64,000 nucleotides of DNA from Breviolum minutum Mf 1.05b.01 (GCA_000507305.1 DF239274.1:189823-253822), one strand, 5' to 3'. Counted from the first letter of the stretch, positions 10,677-22,289 are shown. The notes: generated by a model not told the origin, from the sequence alone. A program made the numbers and translations.

Positions 10677-10791
10677 CTACTTGGTGGTTTCAACCAACCC
10701 AATTGAAAAATATTGTATCGTCAAATTGGATCATGAAACCCCAAGTTTCGGGGTGAAAAATACAAAAAATATTTGAGTTGCCACCACCTAG
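10677..10791 (+). mobile_element. MITE-like element, family A
   Basis: CTACTTGGTGGTTTCAACCAACC to GAGTTGCCACCACCTAG. A second, badly decayed fragment with AACACCACCTGG follows near 10,970-11,036. Confidence 0.8.
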
Positions 10792-11360
10792 TTTTTTCCC
10801 GTTGAGTTTACTACCGAATCGCATCTCTCCGAATCGCATCGAGATGCCATGAATTTTTTTCACCTTTGAAAACCCCAAACTTTCCAAGGTGTTTTTTTGT
10901 TTAAAATTCATCCACCTTTTCCCCAAAAAAATTGTGCGCAATCGTCCATTGGATTCGAAACTTCCTGCAATTTTGAAGGGTAATTCGATATCTTTTTTGA
11001 AAAATTAAAATTAAAAACACCACCTGGATCTAGTTTTCTGTTTCAACCAAGACTTCAAAGTGCCCATCCAAAATGTCAAAATGTCAAAATGTAAAAAATC
11101 GTCACGACATCTATGTCCTTTAGCTGCGTCTCAAGGACACCATGCATGACAGGTCGGCCCCAAAAAAATCGCGACTGCAGGTTGTTGGTGTAGATCTGCT
11201 TGGGTCCAGTTTGAAGATGGGACTCGTCAAAAAACTGCTGATAAATTCAAGTCAAGGAAGCCACCCGCCAGCTTTTTTAAAGCCAACATCAGCAGCTTGA
11301 AGGGAAGTTTGGTCGTTTTTTTCTGAAAAATCCCACTATTTATGAAGGAGTTTTATCTTG

Positions 11361-11663
11361 TCATGCACAGATTCTTTGCCGGAGTTGTGCAGCATTCACG
11401 GAGGGATTATGCAGAGATTTCCTATTTGGAATCGTGTGTGTGAGACTCTTCCTTGTGGAAGAAGTTGAAAAACCCTTCCATGTGGCCAATACAAAGGGCT
11501 GTTTGCCATCCAATGTGTTTGCTATTTGTACTACTGAAGCTTGAATCAAATCATGCACAAGCGACAAGTGACATTCATGTCTTTGAAGACCGGTGCTCAC
11601 ACCATGAAATGTTAAGAAGACTTGAAACACTTCATGTTGCTTCAATCCACGCCTTCCTTCCAA
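11361..11663 (-). CDS. possible exon, unknown protein
   Basis: A 100-codon minus-strand frame contains KQHEVFQVFLTFHGVSTG and VHDLIQASVVQIANTLDG. The opposite strand is also open over part of the region, and no decisive splice sites were found, so the coding status is uncertain. Confidence 0.35.
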   Translation of the reverse strand: MEGRRGLKQHEVFQVFLTFHGVSTGLQRHECHLSLVHDLIQASVVQIANTLDGKQPFVLATWKGFSTSSTRKSLTHTIPNRKSLHNPSVNAAQLRQRICA

Positions 11664-12165
11664 ACATCTCGATTCGGATCACCCCACTTTTCTCTCTCTC
11701 AACCGCCAGCCCCTTGCAGGGGTGCCTATGGTGGTAAAGAATGGAAGGATAACTCTCTACTGTTGTCTCTATGGAGCAAGCCCCTGTCAAGACCAATCAG
11801 CTCCTTCACCTCAAGGGATGGATTTTTTGTTGGACTGGAAACTGGATTTTTTCGGGACAACAAAAAAAAACAAACCAACTTTTCAAGGAAAACACCAAAA
11901 AAAAACGGCTGAAGCCGGAAAGAAACAATTGAGCTTGGGTCCGGAGCATTAATGGAGAATGAATGGTTAATAACTCCTTTTTAAAGTCTTTTTTTCTTGG
12001 GGTGTTGGCATTGGGTGGGCACTTGGACGACTTGGACGATTATCACATTTTGGAAGTGGTTAACAACCATGGTGATCGTAAGTCCCCTAAGGATCGGGTT
12101 GTGGGACCCCTTCCAAATGGCCTTTTCATGGCTCGTACCCAGATTCATATGATGAGACAAGGAAC

Positions 12166-12267
12166 TTGTTGAAGTTTCTCAAGTTTCTCCAGGCGCATCT
12201 GGGATTCGCGGCGCCTCGAGTTTTTGAGGACGGCGAACTTCAGGGGAACCTGGTCTCCCCCTGTCTG
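12166..12267 (-). CDS. 102-nt exon, basic coiled-coil-like segment
   Basis: The acceptor is GTGCAACTTTCAG|CAG and the donor CTTCAACAA|GTTCCT. The frame includes VPLKFAVLKNSRRRESQ followed by MRLEKLEKLQQ, which looks like a short amphipathic helix or coiled coil. Phase is 0 to 0, and G/C is rich at third positions. Immediately 5' on the minus strand lies a triplet microsatellite, probably intronic. Confidence 0.6.
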
Positions 12268-12300
12268 CTGAAAGTTGCACCAAAAGAAGAAGGTGGAAAG

Positions 12301-12475
12301 AGGAACAAGAAGAACAAGAAGAACAAGAAGAATAAGAAGAACAAGAAGAATAAGAATAAGAAGAAGAAGAAGAACAACAACAACAACAATTATTACTACG
12401 ACTATTACTACTACTATTACTACTACTATTACTACTACTATTACTACTACTATTATCATTACTACTACTACTACT
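12301..12475. repeat. compound AAG/AAC/TAC triplet microsatellite
   Basis: AAG-rich, then AAC, then TAC/TAT triplets over about 175 bp. All three frames translate to homopolymer-like protein and are not genes. Confidence 0.95.
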
Positions 12476-13082
12476 AGATTTTACCGCCCTTAATATGTTT
12501 AGGTCTGATGTTTTTCAAAAACCACCCCCCCGAAAAAAGGGACACGGTTTTAAAAAGACAAAATGCCGGCTTTCGGGACGACCACATTCAGCGGTCCCAA
12601 AGGGCAAGTCCATTTATAAACTCGCAGAAAGTGTCCCGTAGAAACGCAGACAAAATGACATCTGTTACGGTTTGGTTTGGTGGTCTTCCAAAAAAAAATG
12701 GAGCCCGAGTCCAACTGATAGGCCCAAAAAAGTGGTGAATTTGTGGATGTTTCGGGTAGCTTTCGGGTTGAATTTGATGATGTTTGGAGAGAAAACCAAT
12801 GGATTTCCGACCAAATTCATCCGGCTTACAAAGGCCATTTAAAGCACCATGAAAGGAAAGCTGAAACTGAAAATAAATCCTATCAAATATGTAATCCCTG
12901 AAAGTTTGAAGGTTAGCCATTCGCTTAGTCAGTCCGAAAGATTATTATATACATGTATATATATATATACAAAAGATTAGCTGCCTGGCTAGCTTGTGGG
13001 GTGACACTGGGTCCTGAAGGAATTTTCGCCAACGTCGCCACGTTTGGGTCCCAAGCAAGTGAACCTATGAGAAATAAATTCA

Positions 13083-13250
13083 AGATGGCCCAAAAACCGA
13101 ATTATAAATGGGGGTATATATCTAACCCCTAGAAGTAGGTTTATAATTCATAATACATATCTATGTATATATTATAACCCCACAGAAAAATAACACTATC
13201 TATTTCAGGCCATTTATAGGAGTTAAAAGGGCGCCATTTTGTTTTGGGGA
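13083..13250. mobile_element. inverted-repeat element, family J
   Basis: CAAGATGGCCCAAAAACCGAATTATAAATGGGG at the left and GGCCATTTATAGGAGTT…GGCGCCATTTTG at the right form diverged inverted ends. Confidence 0.5.
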
Positions 13251-13518
13251 GCTCTGGTTACCCAACCGGGACAAAGACCTCTCGAGAGCATTCTCCAAAG
13301 CACGCCGCGCCTAGCACTGCGTTTCAAGGGTTGATCGGCCCCCACAAAAACCTAAGTGCTATAATAGGGTCTTGAAGAACTCAGGGAAACCCATTGACCA
13401 CAGGCCGTGTGCGGCAAAAGTAAAAGTGTCGGATGATCATTTTTATAACGGCCTTAGAGGCAGCTACAATGTACTTACTTTGTAAGCGCATAGATGGAAG
13501 AAGGGCTTTCAATAAAAA

Positions 13519-13626
13519 CCTGTGGTTTCAACCCACCTGAAAAATATGCTCGTCAATTTGGATTCCATTTTCCCACGTATATTGGGGTGAAAATAAAAAA
13601 TAATGACTTGAGTTGTCACCACCTAG
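13519..13626 (+). mobile_element. MITE-like element, family A
   Basis: CTGTGGTTTCAACCCACC to GAGTTGTCACCACCTAG; the first bases of the usual left end are lost. A family H fragment (GGTTAATAACCGTGG…AAGGATCGGGTT) follows directly. Confidence 0.75.
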
Positions 13627-13717
13627 TTTCGTATATAGGTGGTTAATAACCGTGGTTAGTAAGTACCCTAAGGATCGGGTTAGTCTAGTAAACCCGAAAA
13701 AACCAATAGCTGTTTCT

Positions 13718-13841
13718 GGTTCCCTCAATGGGCGGTAGGTGATATATAATCACCCAATTGGCAGCATAAACCACTTATATACCACTCATATTCCTTGCCA
13801 ATTGGGTGATTATATGTTACATACCACCTATTAAGGGAACC
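13718..13841. mobile_element. 124-bp long-armed palindromic element
   Basis: GGTTCCCTCAATGGGCGGTA and its inverse around TACCACCTATTAAGGGAACC; the arms continue through TAATCACCCAATTGGC. The arms are about 45 bp and the loop about 30 bp. Complementarity extends outward into CTGGTTCC/GGAACCAG. Confidence 0.85.
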
Positions 13842-13892
13842 AGGAAATTCCATTGAAAAACCTGGGTTTTTTGGGGCCGGCGGCCGGCCCAT

Positions 13893-13982
13893 CTTGCAAC
13901 CCCGCTTCACCGTCGCAAACCGTCGCCTTCGTAAGCTCGGTGCGTTGGCGGCTCATCATCTTCAAGGCCTCCTGAGCATCAC
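13893..13982 (-). CDS. 90-nt exon, unknown protein
   Basis: The acceptor is CGTACAG|GTGATG. The frame reads GDAQEALKMMSRQRTELTK with ATVCDGEAGLQ following. The 3' edge is at GGTTGCAAG|ATGGGCC, the same sequence that borders the exon at 39,925 and the terminus of family J elements. Phase 1 to 1. No function recognised. Confidence 0.6.
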
Positions 13983-14033
13983 CTGTACGTCCACAAACGA
14001 CATCCCCCAAAGGGAAATCTGGTGGGAGGAATC

Positions 14034-14034
<1 letters not shown>

Positions 14035-14093
<59 letters not shown>

Positions 14094-14255
14094 CGTGTTG
14101 TTGTTGTTGTTGTTGTTGTTGTTGTCGTTGTTGTCGTTGTTGTGTTGTTGTTGTTGTTGTGTTGTTGTTGTTGTTGTTGTTGTGTTGTGTTGTTGTTGTT
14201 GTTGTTGTGTGTTGTTGTGTTGTGTCGTTGTTGTTGTTGTTGTTGTTGTTGTTCG

Positions 14256-14311
<56 letters not shown>

Positions 14312-14320
14312 CGTTGTTCG

Positions 14321-14396
<76 letters not shown>

Positions 14397-14397
14397 G
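14035..14397. repeat. (GTT)n microsatellite, ~360 bp
   Basis: GTT triplets with scattered GTC/GTGTT interruptions form the longest simple repeat in the window. Its poly-Cys, poly-Val, poly-Leu, poly-Gln, poly-Asn and poly-Thr translations are artefacts. Confidence 0.98.
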
Positions 14398-15253
14398 TCA
14401 TTGTAGGGGAAGGTATCAGCTATATATATATATCGGTAGTTAACCAAAACCACATGTTACCCATCAAATGTTGCTTCAGAAAGGTCGAAATAAAACTTTA
14501 AGGAAGAATTCCTGGAGATGTGACATTAAGACATCAAGATAAATTCGTTGGACTTGATGGACAGTTTGGGTGTTTTGTCTTAAATCAAAGTCGCTGGGAG
14601 TTTTTATTTTCTTCACTTCAATCGTTGCCAGCAATCAAGCGCCCCCAGGTAGGAATTTGATATCCAAAAAGGTTGCTCCAACCCGTTTTGTTCAGAAATG
14701 CTTGAAAAATTGGAGCGAAGCAAAACCACTGCAGTTATGACATTCCATGAAATACTGACCTTTTGAGGTGGCTGTTTTGGCTATCTTAATATGAAATTTG
14801 CAGGGGGGTCTACACTACACCCTGGAATCCATGAGCCCGGCGAAAGCTTCACCAAAGAATTTGTCGAAATCCCCGAAAATCATCTCTTCCCATGACTTTG
14901 GATTCCAAAATGTGAAAAGCCAACGAATGACTGGCTGGTTCAAACTCTCCCCCATTTTGACAAAGAGGAAATGTATACATCGGACGAAAATTTCATGGTG
15001 GTCGAAAATGAATTCCAGCTAAATCATTCATTCGTTTTTTTCCGGGAGGGTATTTTTAAAAAAATCTTCAGGGCATAAGTGACAGGTAATCTGAAGTCTT
15101 TGGAGAAAACGACTTTCTTTGGGATCCACCGAGTTTTGGAAAAAAAAAACTGTTTCGTGCCTTGTTGCTTCAAACTGAGAGCCTGTCATTCCCGGCGGGA
15201 GCCGCGGCAACAGTGAACCAGGTAGGCCAATGGGAATTGGTAACCTGGTAGCC

Positions 15254-15381
15254 TACTGTTAATGGCAACCAGAAATCCGGCGAGAAAACCAGTTCATGTG
15301 GTAAAATATCCCATTATTTACGGTGTTTCATACATCCAAACAGTGATTATGTAGCTGGATTTCTGGTTGCCATCAACAGTA
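15254..15381. mobile_element. inverted-repeat element, family F
   Basis: TACTGTTAATGGCAACCAGAAATCC to GGATTTCTGGTTGCCATCAACAGTA; the arms are at least 25 bp. It shares its interior (CCCATTATTTACGGTGTTT) with the copy at 41,146. Confidence 0.85.
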
Positions 15382-15590
15382 TGACTCAGACTATTAAATT
15401 TCACTTACTTCAACCCTTTTAAACTTGACACATCCATGGTGCGCAACTCCGAAATTTTCACATCACTTTGATCACTGATTTTCCAACCAGTGCCAACTGA
15501 AACGGGAAATTTGGGCCCTTTTTTCTTGGCTACCTCTGATGTAATTTCCCAGAACTAAGGCTCCCATATAAAAAAAAGTCTGACTTTTCC

Positions 15591-15661
15591 CTTGTATAGG
15601 CTTGTTTTGGCCGTCTGGCCGTGGGGGGGACGTTGAACAGCCATGATGCCAAAGGAAACAC
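15591..15661 (-). CDS. 71-nt exon, unknown protein
   Basis: CTCCAAAAG|GTGTTTCC to CTATACAAG|GGAAAA. The frame reads VSFGIMAVQRPPHGQTAKTS with a Leu-Tyr-Lys end. Third positions are strongly G/C. It runs phase 1 to phase 0. The segment reads like a conserved enzyme region, but I cannot place it. Confidence 0.5.
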
Positions 15662-16110
15662 CTTTTGGAGAAACGAGCACAGAACTCCTTTTAGTCCCCA
15701 GTGTTTCAATTCAAGGTAAGAAACCAATCTACATTCATAGTGGATTTTCCAGCCAGTGATCCAACAAACACAAAAAAAACTCCAAAGCAACCCAAAGTAA
15801 CACTACCCTTTCTCCCATCATCAGTGGTTTAGTGGAAACTACCCCAAATGAAAGGAAACGATCCTATTGGAGGAAGGACCCATTTTTCACTGAACCATGA
15901 TTATGGCAGGAAGGCTATTGCCTGACCCAAAGAAAATTTCCCTAAACATCATCCACTTCATGACTTCCGCATGACTGTGACAAGCATGAGTGTTCAGTGC
16001 TTTCAATAAAAGCTACGAAAAGCTAGCATTTTGGAATCTACCCCTAAACCACTGAAACGGATGCCAGTGGCAAAACGAACATTTCATCCGAGAAAGATCC
16101 CAGAACCTCC

Positions 16111-16208
16111 ACTCCTGTAAACTAACATAGCCATGGACAATCCACCATTTTGATGGTATTTACCAGGAAAGATGGGGATTTTCATGGGCTATGTTAGTTT
16201 CAGGGAAC
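16111..16208. mobile_element. MITE-like element, family B/C hybrid
   Basis: ACTCCTGTAAACTAACATAGCC to GGCTATGTTAGTTTCAGGGAACC. The arms pair well, but the outer ends are degenerate and mix family B and C subtermini. Confidence 0.65.
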
Positions 16209-16295
16209 CTTTAACAAAAAATGCAACATATCATCCTCATCACAACAAAAATGTTGCATCCTGGATCCCCGGGGATGACTAGATCTCCTGCCCAC

Positions 16296-16392
16296 CTGCT
16301 CCTTGGAGGGACCAAAGGTGGCAACGGCATCCTTGGCGTTGGAGTTTTGAAAGCTGGCGGCCAGTGGGTTTCTTCCATCCAACATTGACCAA
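16296..16392 (-). CDS. 97-nt exon, unknown protein
   Basis: Acceptor AACAGCAG|TTGG, donor AAGGAGCAG|GTGGGC. The frame includes MLDGRNPLAASFQNSNAKDA with VATFGPSKEQ following. Third positions are mostly G/C. Phase 2 to 0. Function not recognised. Confidence 0.6.
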
Positions 16393-16534
16393 CTGCTGTT
16401 TTTAGTAGATATAACAAAAAAAAATTAAGGTTCATTGGGACGTCTTTTTTCATGACACAAAATCCAAACTTCATGAAACTTCATGCATTTTGAAGGCTAT
16501 CAGGTCCGGTCGAATGACCCCTGCCAAATCTACC

Positions 16535-16650
16535 CTGGAAAAATGGTGTTTTTGTTCGAAACCATGGGTTTTTTGCGGCAGGATTCAACAACCCCCAAAC
16601 CATGTTGGAAACCGCTTCCTGCATAGGTGACGCAAACTCATCGCACCGGA
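16535..16650 (-). CDS. candidate exon, unknown protein
   Basis: The minus-strand frame contains CDEFASPMQEAVSNMVWGLL and NPAAKNPWFRTKTPFFQ, ending at TTTTTCCAG|GGTAGA or one base later at a GT donor. The start is not fixed; the likely acceptor lies near 16,650. Confidence 0.5.
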
Positions 16651-16808
16651 AAAAACAAAATCCGGTCAAACAATCCTGGCCCTCTTCATCTTTCCACAGG
16701 GCCGCCCAGAAACAACGTTCTTCTCCAAAATCTTCTATGCAAATCCATCATGAACATGTTTTTTGTGCTTTAAGTTGAATTCCCCCTTTTTTCATAAAAC
16801 AAATCTAA

Positions 16809-16912
16809 CTCCCCCAAAGTTTAACATAGCCCCCGAAAAATGATGGTTGGAAGATGAGTCTCCTTTTGGGAAGGCGTATTTTCAGGGTCTATGTTAAACT
16901 TCGGGGGGGGTA
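16809..16912. mobile_element. MITE-like element, family E (CCCCC-AAGTTTAACATAG)
   Basis: CTCCCCCAAAGTTTAACATAG to CTATGTTAAACTTCGGGGG. The loop motif is in reverse orientation (GGAAGATGAGTCTCCTTTT). Confidence 0.8.
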
Positions 16913-16940
16913 ACTTCCCAAAGAATCTTCTTTTGTCAGA

Positions 16941-17054
16941 GATACTGTTGATGGACAAAATCCCAAACAACCACCTGGGATGGTTAAAACCCTATAAATA
17001 ATGGGATGATCATCATCCTTGGTGGTTAGCCGGATTTTGTCCATCAACAGTATC
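16941..17054. mobile_element. inverted-repeat element, family F, 114 bp
   Basis: GATACTGTTGATGGACAAAATCC to GGATTTTGTCCATCAACAGTATC, with 23-bp perfect arms. The interior is CCCAAACAACCACCTGGGATGGTT, partly shared with 23,969-23,990 and 19,930. Confidence 0.9.
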
Positions 17055-17299
17055 TTTCAACTGTGCACACCATTTTTAGAAACAACGCCTCGCCTCGGCT
17101 TCCACTGGCCTTGCGGTTTCCGGATGGATATTTTTTCGCTTGGAAGATTCGACGGTATATACGTCCCTTTTTAAAGGATGGTTTTCCAAGGGTTTTCCAA
17201 GGGGTTTTTGTTTGTTCGTTTTCAGGGAGGCCGGTCATATCATCTCCCACAGATCTTTTTGTTGTTGAAGATTTAAAAAAAAATTGTTGAAGATTAAGA

Positions 17300-18690
17300 A
17301 AAACCTAGGGCAAGTGGTGAAGTTGTTTAACTATTATCTATGCTACTACGTACTCTAAACTGTCGCAAGTTACATTACCATCGCATGTGACTTGCAACTT
17401 CTTTTGTTGTTCCGGCAAGCCAGACTTTAGTCACAGCAACTTTTGAATGTACTTAGTAAGTACAACTGACATGAAAATCAGTGAATTTCATACGACTTGG
17501 ACAGGGAAAACCACCAGAAAATCAGAAAATCCCAAAAGCGATTTCAAAGTTTTTCAGCGGGAAAGGATGCGGATGACTCAACTATCCATGGCATGTGCCA
17601 TGGCTGACTTGCTAAGAAGATTGAAAGTAGTCATTACTTGGGTGTTCAACGGAATATATTCTTCAACCACAATGAAACCACTACTTTAGTGTCCATGGTG
17701 CTTGCTAAGTATCGATAGTAGCTCGGTCGGGGTTTTAGGTTTCACCCTGGACGATTTTGTGGAAAAAATGGTTGTCACCCGTGTTTCTACACCCCTGAAA
17801 ACAAATATTTTGAACGCACAAAGTCATGAAGGTTTGGTGAACAAATGAATTTTCCGGACTTCATTTCGGGGTGATGTTTCAGGTGAACCAGCCGTTCAAC
17901 CCCACAAAACAAGGCCAACCTTCCAACCAAAACAAGGGTCATTTGGGTTCCAGATTAACAAAAAAATCGGACTCTCGCTCGTTGTGAGTGAAAAAAAAAC
18001 TCCTAATTTGATGCCTGCTGGCTCTCTAAGGGATCAAAAATCACACCTGCTACCCTTTAAATATCCAGGACTCAAAATATGTTTGGCTTTCAGTGGGATT
18101 GGACTCCAAATCATCATTGAGGTTGCGTCCTGTCCAAACACTGTAACAGTGGTTTTTTTTTCAGGTTAATAAAAGGCCCCTACTCAAATAGTACGATCAT
18201 TCTTTTCTCACGTTGAACCACGGTTGAACGGCATGCTATTAGATTATCCCCATCCAATTCCAACTTTGCTCCAAGAGTTACAGAAAAAGGACTTTTTTTG
18301 CCGTCAGATTCATGGATGCTTATTTTCAGGGAAACAAAAAATGGAAATGGATAGGGAGAGTTTTTTTCGAGAGCAATTCATTCGAGTTCCTTGTTTCAGT
18401 GAAACAAAACCTCAACCAGTCAAAAAAAACATGTTCTTAGGGCAGATTATGATTCCTAAGGAACCATTTAGGGTGACCTCGGCTGAGGTCGCTATAATTT
18501 TTTCACAGATGTTTAGTTCCATTGATATCGCACGAAGAGAGCCCACCTGGTCTCTGACATCAAAGGTAATGTGGCTCTCATCTCCTGGGCCCAGCCACGT
18601 CCAGTCCGGTCACGTCACGGAGGTTTTTGTTCCGCTTCATGCTGAAGCCGACGGTTCCCAAAACATGAAAAACGCTTCCAAGATCACTTT
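17300..18690. other. no confident gene
   Basis: A plus-strand frame at 17447-17689 and the plus/minus frames in 18,224-18,690 contain protein-like stretches on both strands. For example, minus SMKRNKNLRDVTGLDVAGP ends at CCCAG|GAGATG near 18,575. I could not decide strand or boundaries. Confidence 0.3.
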
Positions 18691-18802
18691 TACCCCTCCG
18701 AGATCAACTAACATAGCTGGCTCGAAAATCCCCATCTTGAATAGGAAATACGTCTTCAGATGGTGGATTTTCCAGCCAGCTATGTCTGATTACCGGAGTG
18801 TA
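18691..18802. mobile_element. MITE-like element, family B
   Basis: TACCCCTCCGAGATCAACTAACATAGCTGG to CCAGCTATGTCTGATTACCGGAGTGTA. The loop is AATAGGAAATACGTCTTCA. Confidence 0.8.
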
Positions 18803-20023
18803 AATTGTTTAACCCTTCCCAAGTTGGTGAAGAACTTGGAAGTCTCAAAAATAACCGTGCTTCTTTGCAAGTTTTTTTCTTCCAAACCCAAACAAAACTT
18901 CCGCGGGAAGGTGCTGGAGATAGTTAACCATGACAAATCCTCCGCAATGAACATCTGTTTTTCAAGTTGCGACGGATTCAACATACATGGAGACAAAAAT
19001 TATTTATGAAACATAGGGAGCTTCCCAATACAATGATCATGCTCCAAAACTGTTGAGGTAAAAAAAAAAAAGGTGTACATGTGACATGAGCTTGGTGTAG
19101 TTCATGGCAATACTTCGTGTGTACAAATATTCATGTCGATAAAATGCTGCAAACATTGTTGTAAGTCATATATCCTGGTGATGGAATCCAAAGGAAGTTG
19201 TCACTCACTGCCTTTCGAATCTTAACAGGTCCAGAATCATCTTAAAAGTTGGGGAAAAAGCTTGCCACACCTAGCGATTTGCAACTGTTTTCCAGCCGGA
19301 CCTCTTTTTGTTGGCACCCTTTTTTGCAGGGTTTCCTTAGTCACATCCCATCCGCGAAATCCAATTTGGCCAAATAAAGGCTCCAGCTATATATTCTGAC
19401 TAGGAATTCCCCACGAATTCCTATGCCTTGAAATCATGTATTCTCACTTCATCATGCAATCACCTGAGCTGAGTCAGTACATGAATTTCCCTTCATACCG
19501 GTTGCTGCTCCGGGTTGAAAAACATCTCAGGTGGTTAGCAGCATTTCTTGCATCAACAATATCATCCCGTAATACTATCATGCCCTACGGGTTGTTTCCC
19601 TAATTGTGAACGTGATATCACATCACTAAACCTGACAATTTTTTTTGAAGTACATCAAATGCGATGTTTTCACGGAACCTGATGGTCCCTGCTTTTGGAG
19701 CGGGCTTCTTTTTTTGCGGGGGATACCCAAAAAACTCAAAGCTCCAATCACAACAACCAACATCGTTTGAGCAATGTTCAAAACCCTTGGCTGACGTTCC
19801 AATATACTGGTTGCTTCATGACATCAAAAAATGCCAAAAAAAACTGGGCAGTAGTTCTCATCCTCCAAAAAAAATACCGCGAATTCATAACCAGGGACCA
19901 ACCTCAACTGGTGCTCATTTAGGTGGGGGAGCCACCTGGGATGATGCTAAAACCTTCTAAATACTGGGATAAATTACCAATCTCAACTGAGCTACGAAAA
20001 AAACCCTCCTACTTTCCATTATA

Positions 20024-20112
20024 CTGGTTGTTTAATAGGGATCCTTATATTGGTTTACTATAATCCCTATATCACTGGGTAGTGTAATCCCCTATATACC
20101 CTAACCAACCAG
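20024..20112. mobile_element. inverted-repeat element, family G (CTGGTTGTTTA)
   Basis: CTGGTTGTTTAATAGGGATCC to CCTATATACCCTAACCAACCAG. The interior ATAATCCCTATATCACTGGGTAGT is shared with 22,636 and 26,393. Confidence 0.75.
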
Positions 20113-20174
20113 GGTTTTTTTTCATTGCTCAACTGGTGAGGCAGTTTACCACATCAACCCTATCGACCATCGAC

Positions 20175-20243
20175 CTCTCCTTTTTGGCCTTCTCCATCTG
20201 CCCTGTTCGGATCATCCGACGCAAGCGCTCCTCAAAAAAACGT
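20175..20243 (-). CDS. 69-nt exon, charged helix, next to a MITE
   Basis: TTCCAAG|ACG to AAGGAGAG|GTCGAT, phase 2 to 2. The frame is RFFEERLRRMIRTGQMEKAK plus KE(R), a strongly charged helix. Nine bases upstream (minus sense) a complete family D element ends, so the intron 3' end is essentially element plus a few bases. Confidence 0.6.
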
Positions 20244-20252
20244 CTTGGAAGT

Positions 20253-20347
20253 TACCCTCCAGGGAACTAACATATCCCACCTTGGAAAAGGGAAACTCAT
20301 CTTCAAAATGCCATTTTTTGGGGTATATGTTAGTTCCCTGGAGGGTA
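20253..20347. mobile_element. MITE-like element, family D, intact
   Basis: TACCCTCCAGGGAACTAACA to TGTTAGTTCCCTGGAGGGTA. The arms continue through TATCCCACCTT. The loop is GGGAAACTCATCTTCAAAATGCC. It abuts the exon at 20,175-20,243. Confidence 0.92.
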
Positions 20348-20893
20348 GGTGTTTGTTCGATTTATAAAAATAAGGGCTGAAAAATGTCACCCCGGAAAAA
20401 AAATGTATGGAAATTCATTCATGTTCCGCTCTTCTAGGTGAACCCTCCGGAGATTTGTTGGTAATGATAGCCAACTGCTTCTTTATTCTCACATCATAGT
20501 CATAGAAGGAATGGTAACTGTTGTCGTAGCACTATCATTGTATTATCATTATTGGATATTATTGGTAGTAGTACTGTAGCAGCTGTTTTTTTTCATATTG
20601 TTTAGTTTTTCAAATTGCTTCAAGTTGTTATTCAGCGCTGAAATACACATGTTTTTTTGATACTTCAGTCTTTACTAAAACAAACGAAATAGCAGAAGCA
20701 GTTGTTCTTGTTCATGGGAATCTAAGGGTACCTCCCAATGCTACTCCCCCGAAGAGGCCTTGTCTCATGGAATATTAACCACCAACATCCCCTGATAAGG
20801 CCCCACTATTAAATAACCACTGGTTTCCATTGATAAGGCTGGTTAGAAATCCTCTCTGACTGGGGTAAATTAGGGGGGTAGGTTGGCCAGCCG

Positions 20894-20894
<1 letters not shown>

Positions 20895-20985
<91 letters not shown>

Positions 20986-20987
20986 AC
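20895..20987. repeat. (TTG)n microsatellite starting at a splice donor
   Basis: About thirty TTG triplets. In minus sense the exon at 20,988-21,147 ends CAAGAA|GTAACAACAAC, so the intron appears to open directly with the (AAC)n array. Confidence 0.9.
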
Positions 20988-21147
20988 TTCTTGGCGACTT
21001 GCTCCCTTGCTTCGTGACCGTGGAAAATCCCCAAAAGCAAAGCCGAAAGCGTCGTGAAGAGAACTTCCGGCCTTACTGCGAAACTTGGCTTCCAAATGCA
21101 AGGCCACCGCTGCCTCTCTGGCATTGGCACGTGGCACCAAGGCTTTC
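20988..21147 (-). CDS. 160-nt exon, unknown protein
   Basis: The acceptor GGTTTTTCAG|GAAAGCC is strong; the proposed donor is GAA|GTAACA. The frame includes KALVPRANAREAAVALHLEA, then KFRSKAGSSLHDAFGFAFGD and FPRSRSKGASRQE. G/C-rich third positions and a basic C-terminal part. Phase 2 to 0. Function unknown. Confidence 0.65.
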
Positions 21148-21232
21148 CTGAAAAACCAAAAAACTGGAGGGGGGAAAATGAGGTCGATATTCTAGATATA
21201 AGTTTTGGGATTTCCTGAAAAATGTTAGAGTC

Positions 21233-21349
21233 TACCCTCCCTGAAACTAACAGTTCGCCTCTGAAAATAGGCCGAAACCCAATAGGAAAGGATTGTCTTC
21301 CAACCATCCATTTTTAGGTGCAAACTTGCTGTTAGTTTCAGGGAGGGTA
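21233..21349. mobile_element. MITE-like element, family C (TACCCTCCCTGAAAC)
   Basis: TACCCTCCCTGAAACTAACAG to CTGTTAGTTTCAGGGAGGGTA. The loop contains CCAATAGGAAAGGATTGTCTTCC. A second right-end fragment lies at 21,411-21,437. Confidence 0.92.
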
Positions 21350-22289
21350 ACATCGAAAGCCCTGGTGGAAAATTGATGGGTTGGGAAGATGTAATTTCCT
21401 TTTTATCATGGTTGGAGTTGGTTTCAGGGAGGGGTAAACTTTTTTTTCTTGATGATCATTTGGTTTAATTTTTGACCGAGAACCTCAGTTCAGCTTCCAT
21501 GAGAACAGTATAAAAACCTCATTACCTCAAGACCTTTTTTTTTTCATTCCAGTAATTCCCTAGTAAAAACAAAAAAAAGCATACAAACACCAAACAAAAA
21601 AAAAAACAAACAACAAACATCATATCAGAAGGAGAGCGCATGAAGCAGAGTACTGATGTTGACCCTGTCCGGAATTGCCGACTTGTTACTTTTGTGTTGG
21701 AATTGGTTTGAAACAATATGGTTATTCTTTCTTTGTCACGTGTTAATACAACACATGCCTTGTCATTCGGTTGTGCGCTAGAGTAGGATATAAATAAATA
21801 TATTATCAACCATCGACTATGATGGTTGCTGCCGATAAAGGAGATAGTGCAATCCCCTTCTAAACAACATGTGGCATAGTACCACTTTGAATCAGTGCCA
21901 CTTCAACTAAATCTCGTCAATCTCTGAAAAATTGAAGTCACAACTCCTCAAAAAAAAAAAACACATATGCTTCTTCCGATCTCGATCCACCGTTTTCAGA
22001 ATATGTCAACAATAAATCCTGAGGGTAACATCATCTGTGACAAGAGTTCCCAAAAAACTCACCTAAGAATGATACTCAACTCATGGCAGTTCCCCCCTGA
22101 GACTTGATACAAAAGCATGGACTGAGGTCATGGGGGGCGGAAACGAACTTTGTTTGAAAAGATGGTATTTCAGATGTATATGCACACATTTTACATTTTA
22201 CATATATGTACATATAGAGTTTGCTATTTATATATATATATATATATATATATTCATTCATGTAGTATTATATAGTATACTGTATCTAC

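Noticed and set aside
13894-14501. Long poly-Cys/Val/Leu/Gln/Asn/Thr reading frames
   Set aside because: They are the six translations of a (GTT)n microsatellite. The same applies to frames at 12,145-12,493, 20,775-21,151, 43,243-43,649 and 54,452-54,906.
18224-19009. 261-aa plus-strand ORF
   Set aside because: It runs straight through a family B element (18,691-18,802), and the minus strand is equally protein-like in places, so it is not accepted as one gene.
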